From Sphingomonadales bacterium (GTDB taxonomy: Bacteria; Pseudomonadota; Alphaproteobacteria; Sphingomonadales; Sphingomonadaceae), in assembly GCA_009995225.1 (NCBI GenBank), contig JAACPW010000008.1, positions 84,921-148,920 on the forward strand: a DNA stretch of 64,000 nucleotides. The letters are read 5' to 3'. The position numbers and the translations under genes are program-made. The notes below the pieces were generated by a model. That model worked only from the letters and a program-made list of their open reading frames with translations, made no database searches and was not told where the DNA came from. This document shows positions 34,668 through 44,106 of this stretch, one piece after another (position 1 is the stretch's first letter; every line of letters starts with the position of its first letter).

Positions 34668-36335
34668 CTATTCGGCGGGCTGGGCGTGCGGAGGGGAGAC
34701 AATCGGGCGGTCGGCGGCCGCATCATGCGCGGTGTCGCCCATCGGGGCTTCGACCCGCAGGTGGCCCGCGATGGTCATCCATATGTTGTAGGCCATGATG
34801 ATCGCACCGCTGAGATACATCAGCCCGCCCACCATGCGCAGAACGTACATCGGGTGCAGCGCCGCGACGGTGTCGACGAAGCTGTTCACCAGGTAGCCGT
34901 CGGCCCCGTACTCGCGCCACATCAGGCCCTGCGTGATCCCGGCGACCCACATCGACGAGGCGTAGAAAACGATCCCCAGCGTCGCGAGCCAGAAGTGCCA
35001 GTTGATCATGCGCAGCGAATAGAGCCGGTCCTTCTGCCACAGGCGCGGCACGAGATAGTAGACGCAGGCGAAGGTGATCATCCCGTTCCACCCCAGCGCG
35101 CCGGAATGGACGTGGCCGATGGTCCAGTCGGTGTAGTGGCTCAGCGAGTTCACCGCCTTGATCGACAGCATCGGGCCTTCAAACGTGCTCATCCCGTAAA
35201 AGGCGAGCGCCATCACCATCATGCGGATGATCGGATCGGTGCGGACCTTGTCCCATGCGCCGTTGAGCGTCATCAGACCGTTGATCATGCCGCCCCATGA
35301 CGGCATCCACAGCATCACCGAAAACACCATGCCCAGCGTCTGCGCCCAATCGGGCAGGGCGGTGTAGTGCAAGTGGTGTGGGCCGGCCCAGATGTAGAGG
35401 AAGATCAACGACCAGAAGTGGATGATCGACAGCCGGTAGGAATAGACCGGCCGCCCGGCCTGCTTGGGCACGAAGTAATACATCATCGCGAGGAAGCCTG
35501 CGGTCAGGAAGAACCCGACAGCGTTGTGGCCATACCACCACTGCGTCAGCGCATCCTGCACGCCCGCAAAGGCCGAGTAGGATTTGCTGCCGAGGAAGCT
35601 GACCGGGATCGCCAGATTGTTGACCACGTGCAGCATCGCAATGGTGACGATGAAGGCGAGGTAGAACCAGTTGGCGACATAGATATGCGGTTCATGCCGC
35701 CGCACCAGCGTGCCGACGAACACGGCGAGATAGCAAAGCCACACCACCGTCAGCCACAGATCGACATACCATTCGGGTTCGGCATATTCCTTCGATTGCG
35801 TGATGCCGAGCAGGTATCCGGTCGCGGCCAGCACGATGAACAGCTGATACCCCCAGAACACGAAGCGCGCCATCTGCGGGAAGGCCAGTGTGGTGCGGCA
35901 GGTGCGCTGCACCACGTAGAAACTGGTCGCGATCAGGGCATTGCCGCCGAAGGCGAAAATCACCGCGCTGGTGTGCAGCGGGCGCAGGCGTCCGAAATTG
36001 AGGTAGGGTTCAAGGTTAAGCCACGGAAACGCGAGCTGTCCGGCGATGACCACGCCCACCAGCAAGCCTGCCAGACCCCAGAACATCGTCGCGATCACGC
36101 CCCAGCGGATCACGTCATCATCATAGCGGCTCGGCCCCGGAGGCATTTTGAAGATGCCCTGGGCGCGCGCCATCGGATCATAGCGGGTAACTGTGGCCAC
36201 GATGAGGATCACCGCAACCAGCGCCACGATGCCCATGTGAACGGCAAACCCGCTGTCGGGCGTGAGCGCGATAGCGGCAATGGCTGCGAGCAGGACCAAC
36301 GCCCAGACCCCCAGCCGCTTTACGACTGCTTCCAT
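34668..36335 (-). CDS. ccoN: cbb3-type cytochrome c oxidase catalytic subunit I
   Basis: The 555-residue catalytic subunit of the high-affinity cbb3 oxidase reduces O2 to water and pumps protons. Twelve or more membrane helices are visible. Haem and copper ligands appear in [29 protein letters not shown], the HHLHYT pair for CuB, and [15 protein letters not shown]. The N-terminus carries two extra helices. It is the first gene of ccoNOQP, 57 nt after a good FNR box. Confidence 0.96.
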   Translation of the reverse strand: MEAVVKRLGVWALVLLAAIAAIALTPDSGFAVHMGIVALVAVILIVATVTRYDPMARAQGIFKMPPGPSRYDDDVIRWGVIATMFWGLAGLLVGVVIAGQLAFPWLNLEPYLNFGRLRPLHTSAVIFAFGGNALIATSFYVVQRTCRTTLAFPQMARFVFWGYQLFIVLAATGYLLGITQSKEYAEPEWYVDLWLTVVWLCYLAVFVGTLVRRHEPHIYVANWFYLAFIVTIAMLHVVNNLAIPVSFLGSKSYSAFAGVQDALTQWWYGHNAVGFFLTAGFLAMMYYFVPKQAGRPVYSYRLSIIHFWSLIFLYIWAGPHHLHYTALPDWAQTLGMVFSVMLWMPSWGGMINGLMTLNGAWDKVRTDPIIRMMVMALAFYGMSTFEGPMLSIKAVNSLSHYTDWTIGHVHSGALGWNGMITFACVYYLVPRLWQKDRLYSLRMINWHFWLATLGIVFYASSMWVAGITQGLMWREYGADGYLVNSFVDTVAALHPMYVLRMVGGLMYLSGAIIMAYNIWMTIAGHLRVEAPMGDTAHDAAADRPIVSPPHAQPAE

Positions 36336-36391
36336 TTTTGAAATATCCCTTCCGTCAGCGCGCTTGTACCGCGCCGCGACAGTGCTTGTGT

Positions 36392-36405
36392 TTGACCGAG
36401 ATCAA
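36392..36405 (-). promoter_or_regulatory. FNR/FixK box upstream of ccoN
   Basis: TTGACCGAGATCAA is a near-perfect FNR/FixK site (TTGAC-N4-ATCAA). Its 3' end is 57 nt upstream of the ccoN ATG and it lies between fnr and ccoN. It predicts induction of the cco operon at low oxygen by the adjacent Fnr-family protein. Confidence 0.85.
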
Positions 36406-36420
36406 TTCCGGCGGGTTTAT

Positions 36421-37164
36421 TCAGCTGCCCCTCTGCCGTCCGGCCAATTGGGCCAGCGCCGCCACGTCGGACAGGCACACCCTTGACCGGCCTTCCGTCG
36501 CCACAAGCCCGGCTTCGCGAAGTTCTGTCAGCTGCCTGCTGACGGTTTCGATGGTGAGGCCCAGACTGTCGCCAATATCCCGGCGGCTCATCGGCAGCGC
36601 GATTTCGCAGGGGCCGGCGGTGCAATCCGCAAGCCGTTCGGCCATCGAGACGAGGAAATCGGCGATACGCGCGTTTGCCGACTTGTGCCCCATCTGCATC
36701 ATCCGCGAGCGGCTGCGGTGGAGCGCCTGAAGGGATCGGGCGAGGACCGAGCGCAGCACGGCCGGGTCGCCTTGCGCGATGTCGAGGAAGCGGTCGGAAG
36801 GGAAGATGACGAGATCGCATGGCGTCAGCGCCGCCAGCCGGAAATCACCGTCGCCCTGGCGCAGCACCGAAATCATGTCCCCGCCAAAATGGAATGCCAG
36901 CACTTGCCCCGAAGGCGCATCGGCCACGGGCCGGGCGGCCAGTTTGGCTGACCCGCGGGCGATGAACACCAGCCGGTCATCATGCGGGTCGGGCGCGAGT
37001 TCGCTGCCCTTGCCAAGATGCAGGCAATAGCCGATCGCGCACAGCCGGTCGGCGGTCGGCGCAGCGCCAGTGCCCGTGCCCGTGCCAGTGCCAGCGCCGA
37101 GCGGCAGGGCCTCACGGAAAGCCGCCATGCATTCCTGCCCGAAAGATGTGCTGATTGATGCCAT
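36421..37164 (-). CDS. Crp/Fnr-family transcriptional regulator
   Basis: The product is about 247 aa from ATG 37164. It has an N-terminal segment with a GTGTGTGTG linker, a cNMP-like sensor fold (FIARGSAKL, GGDMISVLRQGD), a dimer helix (RMMQMGHKSANARIADFLVSM) and a winged helix. The recognition helix TIETVSRQLTELREAG keeps the E-x-x-S-R of FNR that reads TTGAT sites. Cysteines are at 12, 42, 47 and 116, not in the usual FNR CX2-3CX5-7C spacing, so the oxygen-sensing mode is uncertain. A start at 37230 would add more Cys but would put the FNR box inside the gene. It adjoins and probably controls ccoN, ompW and hemN. Confidence 0.85.
   Translation of the reverse strand: MASISTSFGQECMAAFREALPLGAGTGTGTGTGAAPTADRLCAIGYCLHLGKGSELAPDPHDDRLVFIARGSAKLAARPVADAPSGQVLAFHFGGDMISVLRQGDGDFRLAALTPCDLVIFPSDRFLDIAQGDPAVLRSVLARSLQALHRSRSRMMQMGHKSANARIADFLVSMAERLADCTAGPCEIALPMSRRDIGDSLGLTIETVSRQLTELREAGLVATEGRSRVCLSDVAALAQLAGRQRGS
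37067..37096. repeat. Hexanucleotide repeat inside the fnr-like gene
   Basis: Five imperfect 6-bp units (CCAGTG, CCCGTG, CCCGTG, CCAGTG, CCAGCG) encode a Gly-Thr linker near the N-terminus of the regulator. Changes in unit number keep the reading frame and would only alter linker length. Confidence 0.75.
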
Positions 37165-37201
37165 GACAATGCGGCAATGGCCCGGGCCTGCGCAAAGGTC
37201 T

Positions 37202-37215
37202 TTGATCCGGATCAA
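37202..37215. promoter_or_regulatory. Perfect FNR box between fnr and ompW
   Basis: TTGATCCGGATCAA is an exact palindromic FNR consensus site. It is 37 nt upstream of the fnr-like ATG (37164) and 96 nt upstream of the ompW ATG, so it may serve autoregulation and divergent control of ompW. OmpW is a known FNR target in enterobacteria. Confidence 0.9.
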
Positions 37216-37311
37216 TGAGCAAGGGGCCATCAAGGTTCTATCGGACCTTCACAGGCAGCAACAATCCTGGACCGCGCATGGCGGCCACTGCTGCCGATGA
37301 GGACGGGAATA

Positions 37312-38019
37312 ATGAAAATCTTTTGGATGCTTGCCAGCACTGCTTTGGGCAGTGCTGCTCTGGCGCTTGGTGCAACGCCTGCAATGGCGCAGGACCAGAC
37401 GGATCGGGCAGGCGACGTGCAGATCAAGCTGCTCGGCACGCTGGTCGCGCCCGATGGCAAGATCACCGATATCAGCGTTAACCTGCCGGGCCTGCCAGCG
37501 ACCACGCAGACCAAGGCCAGCGACAATGTGACGCCGACCATCGCCGTGGAATACTTCGTCACGCACAACATCTCGATCGAGACGATTGCGGGCCTTACCC
37601 AGCACGATGTCGATGCCACCGCAGGCCTGCCGGTGGGCGCCGAACTGGTGTCCAACGCCAAGCTGATCCCGGCGACGGTGACGGCGAAGTATCACTTCGA
37701 TCTTGGCCCGAAGCTTGGAAACGTCAAACCCTATCTCGGCGCAGGTCCCGCCTATTTCCTGTGGGTCGCCGATGATCCGGGCGCGGCGACGCTGCCGCTG
37801 GGCGTGACCGATACCGATCTGTCGAACGAGCTGGGCCTTGCGCTGCAAGCCGGCTTCGATGTGCCGGTGAACGACACGGGCCTCGGCCTCAGCGTGGATG
37901 TGAAGCGGTATTTCATCGACACCACGGCGCGCTGGTTTGTCGGCAACACGCTGGCGATTGAGACGACACACAAGCTGGATCCGTGGGTGATCAGCGCAGG
38001 AGTATCCTATTGGTTCTGA
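37312..38019 (+). CDS. ompW: OmpW family outer membrane protein
   Basis: ATG 37312 (MKIFWMLASTALGSAALALG) follows GAGGACGGG. The product is 235 aa with a signal peptide cleaved near AMA-QD. The OmpW pattern is clear: KLLGTLVAPDG at the start of the barrel, YFVTHNISIETIAG, TAKYHFDLG and KPYLGAGPAYFLW, ending in VSAGVSYWF-like strands (observed VISAGVSYWF) with terminal Phe. OmpW forms a small eight-stranded barrel with a hydrophobic channel. It diverges from the fnr-like gene across a perfect FNR box. Confidence 0.93.
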   Translation: MKIFWMLASTALGSAALALGATPAMAQDQTDRAGDVQIKLLGTLVAPDGKITDISVNLPGLPATTQTKASDNVTPTIAVEYFVTHNISIETIAGLTQHDVDATAGLPVGAELVSNAKLIPATVTAKYHFDLGPKLGNVKPYLGAGPAYFLWVADDPGAATLPLGVTDTDLSNELGLALQAGFDVPVNDTGLGLSVDVKRYFIDTTARWFVGNTLAIETTHKLDPWVISAGVSYWF

Positions 38020-38101
38020 TGGCCTGGCCCTTGGCGCAGGCAAGGCTTAGCCCGCGCCAGGGGTGGCTTAGGGTCCGGCTAGCCTCACACAATAAGAGCT
38101 G

Positions 38102-38135
38102 ATCTGGCAATGTTTCACGTGAAACATTGCCAGAT
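38102..38135. other. parS: Chromosome-segregation centromere parS inside a 34-bp perfect palindrome
   Basis: The 16-mer TGTTTCACGTGAAACA (38111-38126) is identical to the consensus parS site bound by ParB/Spo0J across bacteria. It is the core of a longer perfect palindrome of 34 bp with arms ATCTGGCAA and TTGCCAGAT. It is intergenic, 83 nt after ompW and 127 nt before acs. parS sites normally cluster near oriC, so this window is probably origin-proximal. Confidence 0.9.
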
Positions 38136-38261
38136 TGGTTAAAGGAACAGTCCATCGCTTTCCCGGTGGTGGGCAGGGGCTGGGTGATCGTAAGACCCTT
38201 GTCTGGAAGGGCAGGCGGTGTAGCCTGCGGAAAAGACCATATCAGACCAGGGAGAGTCGCA

Positions 38262-40199
38262 TTGATCCACGCCGTAAAACGGCCCGAGAGTCCGGCAGGA
38301 ACGCCGACCCATTGCACACCCGAACAATATGATGAGATGTATCGCCGTTCGGTCGAAAGCCCGGATGCCTTCTGGCTGGGACAGGCGCAGCGGCTCGATT
38401 GGGCCAAGGCGCCGACTGTGGGTGGGGAGTGGTCGTATGATCCCGTGGGCATCACTTGGTTCGCGGACGGCACGCTCAATCTGTGCCACAACGCGGTCGA
38501 CCGACACCTTCCCGAACACGCCGACCGCGCGGCATTGATCTTTGAACCGGACGATCCCGCTTCGGCAGGCCGCACGCTCACCTACGGCGAACTTCACACC
38601 GAAGTGGTGCGTATGGCCAATGCGCTCAAAACGCTCGGCGTTGCCAGGGGTGACCGGGTGACGGTCTACATGCCGATGATCCTTGAAGGGATCATTGCCA
38701 TGCTCGCCTGCGCGCGGCTGGGCGCGGTGCATTCGGTGGTGTTCGGCGGCTTCTCGCCCGAGGCGCTGGCCGGCCGGATCGAGGATTGCGGCAGCCGCTT
38801 TGTCATCACCGCCGATGAAGGCCTGCGCGGGGGCAAGCATGTGCCGCTGAAGGCCAATGTCGATGCGGCGCTAAGCCTTGCCGCGCACGCGATGGAGGTC
38901 ACAGGCGTCATGGTGATCCGCCACACCGGCGGCGATGTCGCGATGGTCGAAGGCCGCGATCACTGGTTTCAGGACATTGCCAGTGATGATGACTGCCGCT
39001 GCGAGGTGATGGGCGCGGAGGACCCGCTGTTCATCCTCTACACGAGCGGTTCCACCGGCAAGCCCAAGGGCGTGCTTCACACCACCGGCGGCTACGGCGT
39101 GTGGACGGCGACGACCTTCCACTACATCTTCGACTACCGACAAGGCGAGGTATTCTGGTGCACCGCCGATATCGGCTGGGTCACGGGACACTCTTACGTC
39201 GTCTACGGCCCGCTGTTCAACGCGGCGACGGCGGTAGTGTTCGAAGGCGTGCCGAATTACCCCGATCACGGGCGCTTCTGGGATGTGGTCGACAAGCATC
39301 AGGTCAACATCATCTACACCGCGCCGACCGCGATCCGGGCGTTGATGCGCGAAGGCGACGGGCACGTCACCAGCCGCAGCCGCGCCTCGCTGCGGCTGCT
39401 GGGCAGCGTCGGCGAGCCGATCAATCCCGAGGCCTGGCGCTGGTATTTCGACACAGTCGGGGAGGGTCGCTGCCCGATCATCGACACCTGGTGGCAGACC
39501 GAAACCGGCGGCTGCATGATCACGACCTTGCCCGGCGCGCACGACATGAAGCCGGGCAGCGCCGGCCTGCCGTTCTTCGGCATCCGCCCGCAATTGGTCG
39601 ACAGCGAAGGCGGCGTGATCGACGGTGCGGCCGAGGGCAATCTGTGCATCACGCACTCATGGCCGGGTCAGGCGCGCAGCATCTATGGCGATCACGAAAG
39701 GTTCGGCCAGACCTATTTCAGCACCTATCCCGGCAAGTACTTCACCGGCGACGGGTGCAAGCGCGATGCTGACGGCTACTACTGGATCACGGGGCGCGTC
39801 GATGACGTCATCAACGTCTCCGGACACCGCATGGGCACCGCCGAGGTCGAAAGCGCGCTGGTGCTCCACCCCAAGGTCGCGGAAGCCGCCGTGGTCGGGT
39901 ATCCGCACGATATCAAGGGGCAGGGGATCTATTGCTACGTCACGCTGAACGCAGGCGAGGAAGGCAGTGATGCATTGCTGGCGGAACTGAAGGCCCATGT
40001 GCGCAAGGAAATCGGGCCGATTGCAACGCCCGATATTCTCCACTTCACCGATGGCCTTCCCAAGACCCGTTCAGGCAAGATCATGCGCCGCATCCTGCGC
40101 AAGATCGCCGAGAATGATTTCGGATCGCTGGGCGATACGTCAACGCTGGCTGATCCCTCGCTGGTCGAGCGGCTGATCGAGGGGCGGCAGAACGGGTGA
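38262..40199 (+). CDS. acs: Acetyl-CoA synthetase (AMP-forming)
   Basis: The enzyme activates acetate to acetyl-CoA with ATP via acetyl-AMP. From TTG 38262, which follows GGAGAG by 5 nt, the product is 645 aa and begins [13 protein letters not shown], matching Acs length (about 650). The track start at 38127 would run through the parS palindrome. Motifs seen are the P-loop [19 protein letters not shown], the hinge [15 protein letters not shown] and the C-terminal [11 protein letters not shown] with the acetylatable lysine. [16 protein letters not shown] is the standard N-terminal helix. It is apparently monocistronic. Confidence 0.94.
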   Translation: MIHAVKRPESPAGTPTHCTPEQYDEMYRRSVESPDAFWLGQAQRLDWAKAPTVGGEWSYDPVGITWFADGTLNLCHNAVDRHLPEHADRAALIFEPDDPASAGRTLTYGELHTEVVRMANALKTLGVARGDRVTVYMPMILEGIIAMLACARLGAVHSVVFGGFSPEALAGRIEDCGSRFVITADEGLRGGKHVPLKANVDAALSLAAHAMEVTGVMVIRHTGGDVAMVEGRDHWFQDIASDDDCRCEVMGAEDPLFILYTSGSTGKPKGVLHTTGGYGVWTATTFHYIFDYRQGEVFWCTADIGWVTGHSYVVYGPLFNAATAVVFEGVPNYPDHGRFWDVVDKHQVNIIYTAPTAIRALMREGDGHVTSRSRASLRLLGSVGEPINPEAWRWYFDTVGEGRCPIIDTWWQTETGGCMITTLPGAHDMKPGSAGLPFFGIRPQLVDSEGGVIDGAAEGNLCITHSWPGQARSIYGDHERFGQTYFSTYPGKYFTGDGCKRDADGYYWITGRVDDVINVSGHRMGTAEVESALVLHPKVAEAAVVGYPHDIKGQGIYCYVTLNAGEEGSDALLAELKAHVRKEIGPIATPDILHFTDGLPKTRSGKIMRRILRKIAENDFGSLGDTSTLADPSLVERLIEGRQNG

Positions 40200-40211
40200 G
40201 GCCTTTCGTTT

Positions 40212-40227
40212 GCCGGAATGCTCCGGC
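40212..40227. terminator. Weak hairpin after acs
   Basis: GCCGGA-ATGC-TCCGGC forms a short 6-bp stem between the convergent acs and META-domain genes. There is no T-run, so termination here is only possible, not strongly supported. Confidence 0.35.
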
Positions 40228-40230
40228 GCG

Positions 40231-40665
40231 CTAGGTCGCCGGAGCGAAGGTGTAGCGCAGCGTTGGCGTTTCGATCGCCAGCTGGCGTCCATCGAGCGTC
40301 CGGGTGTAGCGGGTCGCCTCTGATAGGCGCGCAAGGTCAGTGCCAAAGCTTGGTTCAGGGCAGGCCATGCGGGTGCTGGCGACCGGGCCAATGGCGATGG
40401 TGCCCGCGCCGTTCATGGCCTGTCCCGCCGTCCAGGTTGACTGGCCACGATTGCAATCGAGCTGGAGCGTCATTTCGCCGTCCTTGCCGAAGCTGACCGT
40501 GTGCCGTTGTTGCAGCGACGCGGTGAGCGTGGTGGTGCTGCCACTTGTGTCCATGGCGACCAGCGTCCATTCGGTGCCGGTCAGCGGGTGCGAGGCGGTC
40601 ATCGTCGCGCATCCGGACAGCGCGAGCGTTGCGGCGGTGGCGGCCAAGGCGGTACGAAAGGTCAT
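40231..40665 (-). CDS. META-domain lipoprotein (HslJ-like)
   Basis: ATG 40665 (MTFRTALAATAATLALSGCA) gives a lipoprotein signal with lipobox LSGC. The 144-residue product then shows the META domain pattern: LTGTEWTLVAMD at the start, FGKDGEMTLQLDCNRGQSTW and GTIAIGPVASTRMACPEP. The central C-N-R and M-A-C-P are hallmarks of META/HslJ proteins, with a likely disulfide. These are small outer-membrane or periplasmic beta proteins of unclear function, linked in some species to stress tolerance. Confidence 0.85.
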   Translation of the reverse strand: MTFRTALAATAATLALSGCATMTASHPLTGTEWTLVAMDTSGSTTTLTASLQQRHTVSFGKDGEMTLQLDCNRGQSTWTAGQAMNGAGTIAIGPVASTRMACPEPSFGTDLARLSEATRYTRTLDGRQLAIETPTLRYTFAPAT

Positions 40666-40740
40666 TCCTGAAACTCCCCGAACATGGTGTTCATTACATA
40701 GCCCGCTCACCTGAACGCAGCCAGTCTGACGGGAATACAA

Positions 40741-40774
40741 AAAAGCCGCCGGAGCGCGAACGCCGGCGGCTTTT
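40741..40774 (-). terminator. Intrinsic terminator downstream of the 40795 gene
   Basis: AAAAGCCGCCGG / CCGGCGGCTTTT makes a 12-bp stem with a 10-nt loop and T-runs on both strands. It lies 20 nt after the stop of the minus-strand small gene. Confidence 0.85.
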
Positions 40775-40794
40775 TGGTGACGGTGTCGAAGCGA

Positions 40795-41094
40795 TCAGGC
40801 TTCGCGCGTGCCCGAAAGCGGCATCGCGCCGAAGGCACCGGCGTTGACCGAACCGGTCAGGTTGTCGCCATCGATGGTCGCTTCGCAATCGAGCGTCATC
40901 GGCATGGGCACGACCATGTTCATCTTCCACTTGATGGTGTCGCCTTCGACAGTGCCGTCATTGATGTCCATCGAGCCGAGGCTGCCGACCAGCGAGCCTG
41001 TGAAGCTGTCGCCATTGGGCACAACGGTGAGGGTGCCGGTCTGATCGCCCATCGGGCTTTTCACGATGGTCTTGTAGGTTCCTGCAACAGACAT
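40795..41094 (-). CDS. Hypothetical beta-rich protein, 99 aa
   Basis: ATG 41094 (MSVAGTYKTIVKSPMGDQTG) is chosen over the track start at 41178, which adds a non-conserved leader. The product has no signal peptide and consists of short beta strands (GTLTVVPNGDSFTGSLVG, IKWKMNMVVPMPMTLDCEAT, NLTGSVNAGAFGAMPLSG). It resembles one lipocalin-like sheet with internal repeats of the type D-x-x-T-G-S-V. Similar small proteins occur in many sphingomonads without assigned function. It is followed by a strong terminator. Confidence 0.7.
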   Translation of the reverse strand: MSVAGTYKTIVKSPMGDQTGTLTVVPNGDSFTGSLVGSLGSMDINDGTVEGDTIKWKMNMVVPMPMTLDCEATIDGDNLTGSVNAGAFGAMPLSGTREA

Positions 41095-41211
41095 ATTCCA
41101 ACTCCTTGGCATAGGTGCGGACCTTGGGCGACCCGGCACTTCGGTTGCGCTATTTACACTGATGTCAGCGCGCTTCAACCGGATTCCGGCTGAAGCGCGC
41201 TGGCCTTCGGC

Positions 41212-44061
41212 TTATTCGCCTTCCATTTCGCGCTGCTCGATCGGCAGGCCCAGCGGTTCAAGCTGGCTGCGCACCACGCTGGCATCCCCCACCACGACCC
41301 AGACGAACTTGTCGGCGTCGATCGCGGCACGCGCGGCTTCATCAAGGCTTTGTGTGGTTTGCGCCCGATAGACGCTGGCGAGGGTTTCCTGATAGTTGTC
41401 GGGACGGCCGAACAGGGCATTGCCCTGCATCGCGCCCAGCACCGCAGGCGAGGTTTCGAACCGGCCCGGCAGCGCGCCGACTTCTGACGCGAGGTTGCGT
41501 TCCAGTTCGTCAGCGGTAACGCCCTTTTCGGTCAGGAACTCCCTGGTCTCGCGGATCATCTCTGCCAGCGAATCCCCCGTACGGTCCGCCTGAACGCCGC
41601 CCGAAATGCCGTACACCACCGCATTTTCGCGGGCCTGTGACCCGCCGCGCACGCCGTAGCTCCAGCCCTTCGTCTCGCGCAGGTTCATATTGAGCCGCGC
41701 GAGGAAGTTGCCGCCGAGCGAATTGTTGGCGCTGTTGAAGGCAAGGAACGCCGGATCGCCCGCATCCAGCGGCGTCACTTGCGCGCCGTAGATGAAGCTC
41801 TGCGGCGAATTGGGCCGGTTGACCAGGATGATGCGGTTGCCTTCGGCCGCCATGTTGGCGGCAAACTGCTTAGTGCCCTTGGGTGTGGCAGGCGCCGTCC
41901 AGTCACCGAAGGCGGCGTTCAGCGCGGTCACGATCTCGGCCAGTGGCTTGTCCGAGATGACAAACACCTCGCCGTTGTCGGGACGGATCCAGCTGTCCTT
42001 GAAGGCGAGCAGATCGTCGCGGGTGATGGCGCTGACGCTGTCCACCGTGCTCACCCCGCCATAGGGGCTGCCTTCGCCGAACAGTTCGGGCGCAATGGTG
42101 CGCGCCGCGATGCCCTGCGGCGACTTCATCGACTGGCGAATGCCGGTGATGGTCTGGTTGCGCACCCGTTCCAGATCTTCGGGATTGAAGGCCGGTTCGC
42201 GCATGATCTGACGCATCAGATCGAGGCTGGGGGCAAGATTGGCCGTCAGCGCCGAGAGGGTGAAGGTTGACCGGTCATCCCCGCCGCCCGTCGAAACATT
42301 GGCACCCAGCCGTTCGCTTGCTTCGGCGATCTGCTGTGATGTCAGGTTGCGGGTGCCTTCGTCAAACAGGCCCAGGGTCAGGTTTTCAAGCCCCGCTTTG
42401 CCAGCCGGGTCGGCCGCGCCACCGGCGTCGAACGCCATCGACACATAGGTCGCCGGAACCGCATCGCGGCGGGCGTAGGTCACCTTCATGCCGTTGGCGA
42501 GCGTTGCGCGCTCGATATCCGGGAAATCGAGTTCGGCAATGGTGTCGATCGCGGGCTTGGGCCGTTCGACCGAGACGCTGATGGATTCGCTCGCGCGGTC
42601 ACGTTCGGACGCGTTTGCGCCTTCGGCCGCGACCGATGCAGCTTCCTCGTAGGTTCCCTCGCGCTCGCCGGGTTCAAGCACCAGCGTAAAGGCCGGCTTG
42701 GTCATCCAGCGCGCCATCGCCTCCTTGCCTTCGGCGGGCGTCACCTTGGCAAGCCGTTCAAGCTGCGTGGCGTAGAACGAGGCATCGCCCGCCAGCACTT
42801 CGCCATTCGCCAGCGTCACGGCCTTGCCGCCAAAGCCGCCGACCTGTTCCAGCCCGCGGATCGTGCTGGCTAGGTTGCTGGTGGCCGCACGGCGCACTTC
42901 GTCTTCGGTCGGGCCTTCGGCAATGAACTGCTGCACGACCTGATCCAGACGCGCTTCAACCATGGCAGGATCGACACCCGGCTTCACGGTTGCGCTGACG
43001 GTAAGTGCGCCGACGCGCTGGAAATCGAAGATGCCCGCCGACACGCCAACCGCCAGCTGTTCGTTGCGCACCAGCACTTCGTCCAGACGGCTGGAAGCGA
43101 GGCCGCCGAGGATTTCGGTTCCGACGCTGAGCGCGGTCAGTTCGGCGCTGGTGATGCCCGGAGCCGGCCAGTAACGGCTGATTGAGGTGGCGGCGACCTG
43201 ATCCTTCATCACGGTGCGCACCGGCTCTGCCAGCGGCACGATTTCGGCAGCGGCGGGCGTGTTGACCGGGCCGCGCTGGATGATGCCGAAATACTTTTCA
43301 GCCAGCACCCTGGCTTCGGCAGCCGATACGTCGCCTGCCATCACCAGCGTGGCGTTGTTCGGGCCATAATTGTCGGTGAACCACTGGCGCACGTCGGCCA
43401 TCGATGCGGCGTCAAGATCGGCCATCGAACCGATCACATTGTGGTTGTAGGGGTGGCCTTCAGGGAACAGCGTCTTGAGGATTTCGTAGAACACCAAGCC
43501 GCCGGGCTGGTTGTCGCCCTGACGCTTTTCGTTCTGCACCACGCCGCGCTGGTTATCGAGCTTCTCCTGCGTCACCGCGCCCAGCAGATAGCCCATGCGA
43601 TCGCTTTCCAGCCACAGCGCGCGTTCCAGCGCGGGGCGTGGCACGGTCTGGAAGTAGTTGGTGCGATCAAAATTGGTCGTGCCGTTGTAATCGGTGGCAC
43701 CCATTTCGGCGAGATACTGGAAGTAATCCTCGGGCGCATTTTCCGAACCGTTGAACATCAGGTGCTCGAACAGGTGGGCAAAGCCGGTCTGGCCCTTGGG
43801 TTCGTCCTTCGAACCGACATTGTACCACACGGCCACACCCACGACGGGGGCCTTGCGGTCTTCGTGGACGATGACGGTGAGGCCGTTGTCGAGCGTGAAC
43901 TCTTCGTAGGGGATCTGCACCTGCGAAACGAGCGCCTCAAGATCGGCGGTCGCCTGCGGGACGGCGGCCGGCGCGGTTGCCTGGGCAAGCGCCGGGCTGA
44001 TGGGTGTGGCCAGCGCAAGGGCAAGCGCCGAAAGGCTGGCGGCGGCAAGGCGATAGGTCAT
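41212..44061 (-). CDS. M16-family zinc metallopeptidase (tandem pitrilysin-like)
   Basis: The 949-residue product has a signal peptide (LSALALALATPISPALAQA) and two M16 halves, residues about 50-480 and 510-940. The inverted zinc motif HLFEH (H96, E99, H100) is in the first half, with the downstream glutamate in VVQNEKRQGDN. The second half lacks the motif, as in other dimer-like M16 proteins. It is periplasmic and probably degrades peptides. The gene lies 45 nt after an acylase gene on the same strand, so they are likely co-transcribed. This fits a peptide or amide scavenging set with the TonB receptors and S9 peptidase nearby. Confidence 0.92.
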   Translation of the reverse strand: MTYRLAAASLSALALALATPISPALAQATAPAAVPQATADLEALVSQVQIPYEEFTLDNGLTVIVHEDRKAPVVGVAVWYNVGSKDEPKGQTGFAHLFEHLMFNGSENAPEDYFQYLAEMGATDYNGTTNFDRTNYFQTVPRPALERALWLESDRMGYLLGAVTQEKLDNQRGVVQNEKRQGDNQPGGLVFYEILKTLFPEGHPYNHNVIGSMADLDAASMADVRQWFTDNYGPNNATLVMAGDVSAAEARVLAEKYFGIIQRGPVNTPAAAEIVPLAEPVRTVMKDQVAATSISRYWPAPGITSAELTALSVGTEILGGLASSRLDEVLVRNEQLAVGVSAGIFDFQRVGALTVSATVKPGVDPAMVEARLDQVVQQFIAEGPTEDEVRRAATSNLASTIRGLEQVGGFGGKAVTLANGEVLAGDASFYATQLERLAKVTPAEGKEAMARWMTKPAFTLVLEPGEREGTYEEAASVAAEGANASERDRASESISVSVERPKPAIDTIAELDFPDIERATLANGMKVTYARRDAVPATYVSMAFDAGGAADPAGKAGLENLTLGLFDEGTRNLTSQQIAEASERLGANVSTGGGDDRSTFTLSALTANLAPSLDLMRQIMREPAFNPEDLERVRNQTITGIRQSMKSPQGIAARTIAPELFGEGSPYGGVSTVDSVSAITRDDLLAFKDSWIRPDNGEVFVISDKPLAEIVTALNAAFGDWTAPATPKGTKQFAANMAAEGNRIILVNRPNSPQSFIYGAQVTPLDAGDPAFLAFNSANNSLGGNFLARLNMNLRETKGWSYGVRGGSQARENAVVYGISGGVQADRTGDSLAEMIRETREFLTEKGVTADELERNLASEVGALPGRFETSPAVLGAMQGNALFGRPDNYQETLASVYRAQTTQSLDEAARAAIDADKFVWVVVGDASVVRSQLEPLGLPIEQREMEGE

Positions 44062-44106
44062 GGACGAAAGCTCCGGTGGTAAGATCGAGCGAAGGATAAG
44101 CGCCGG

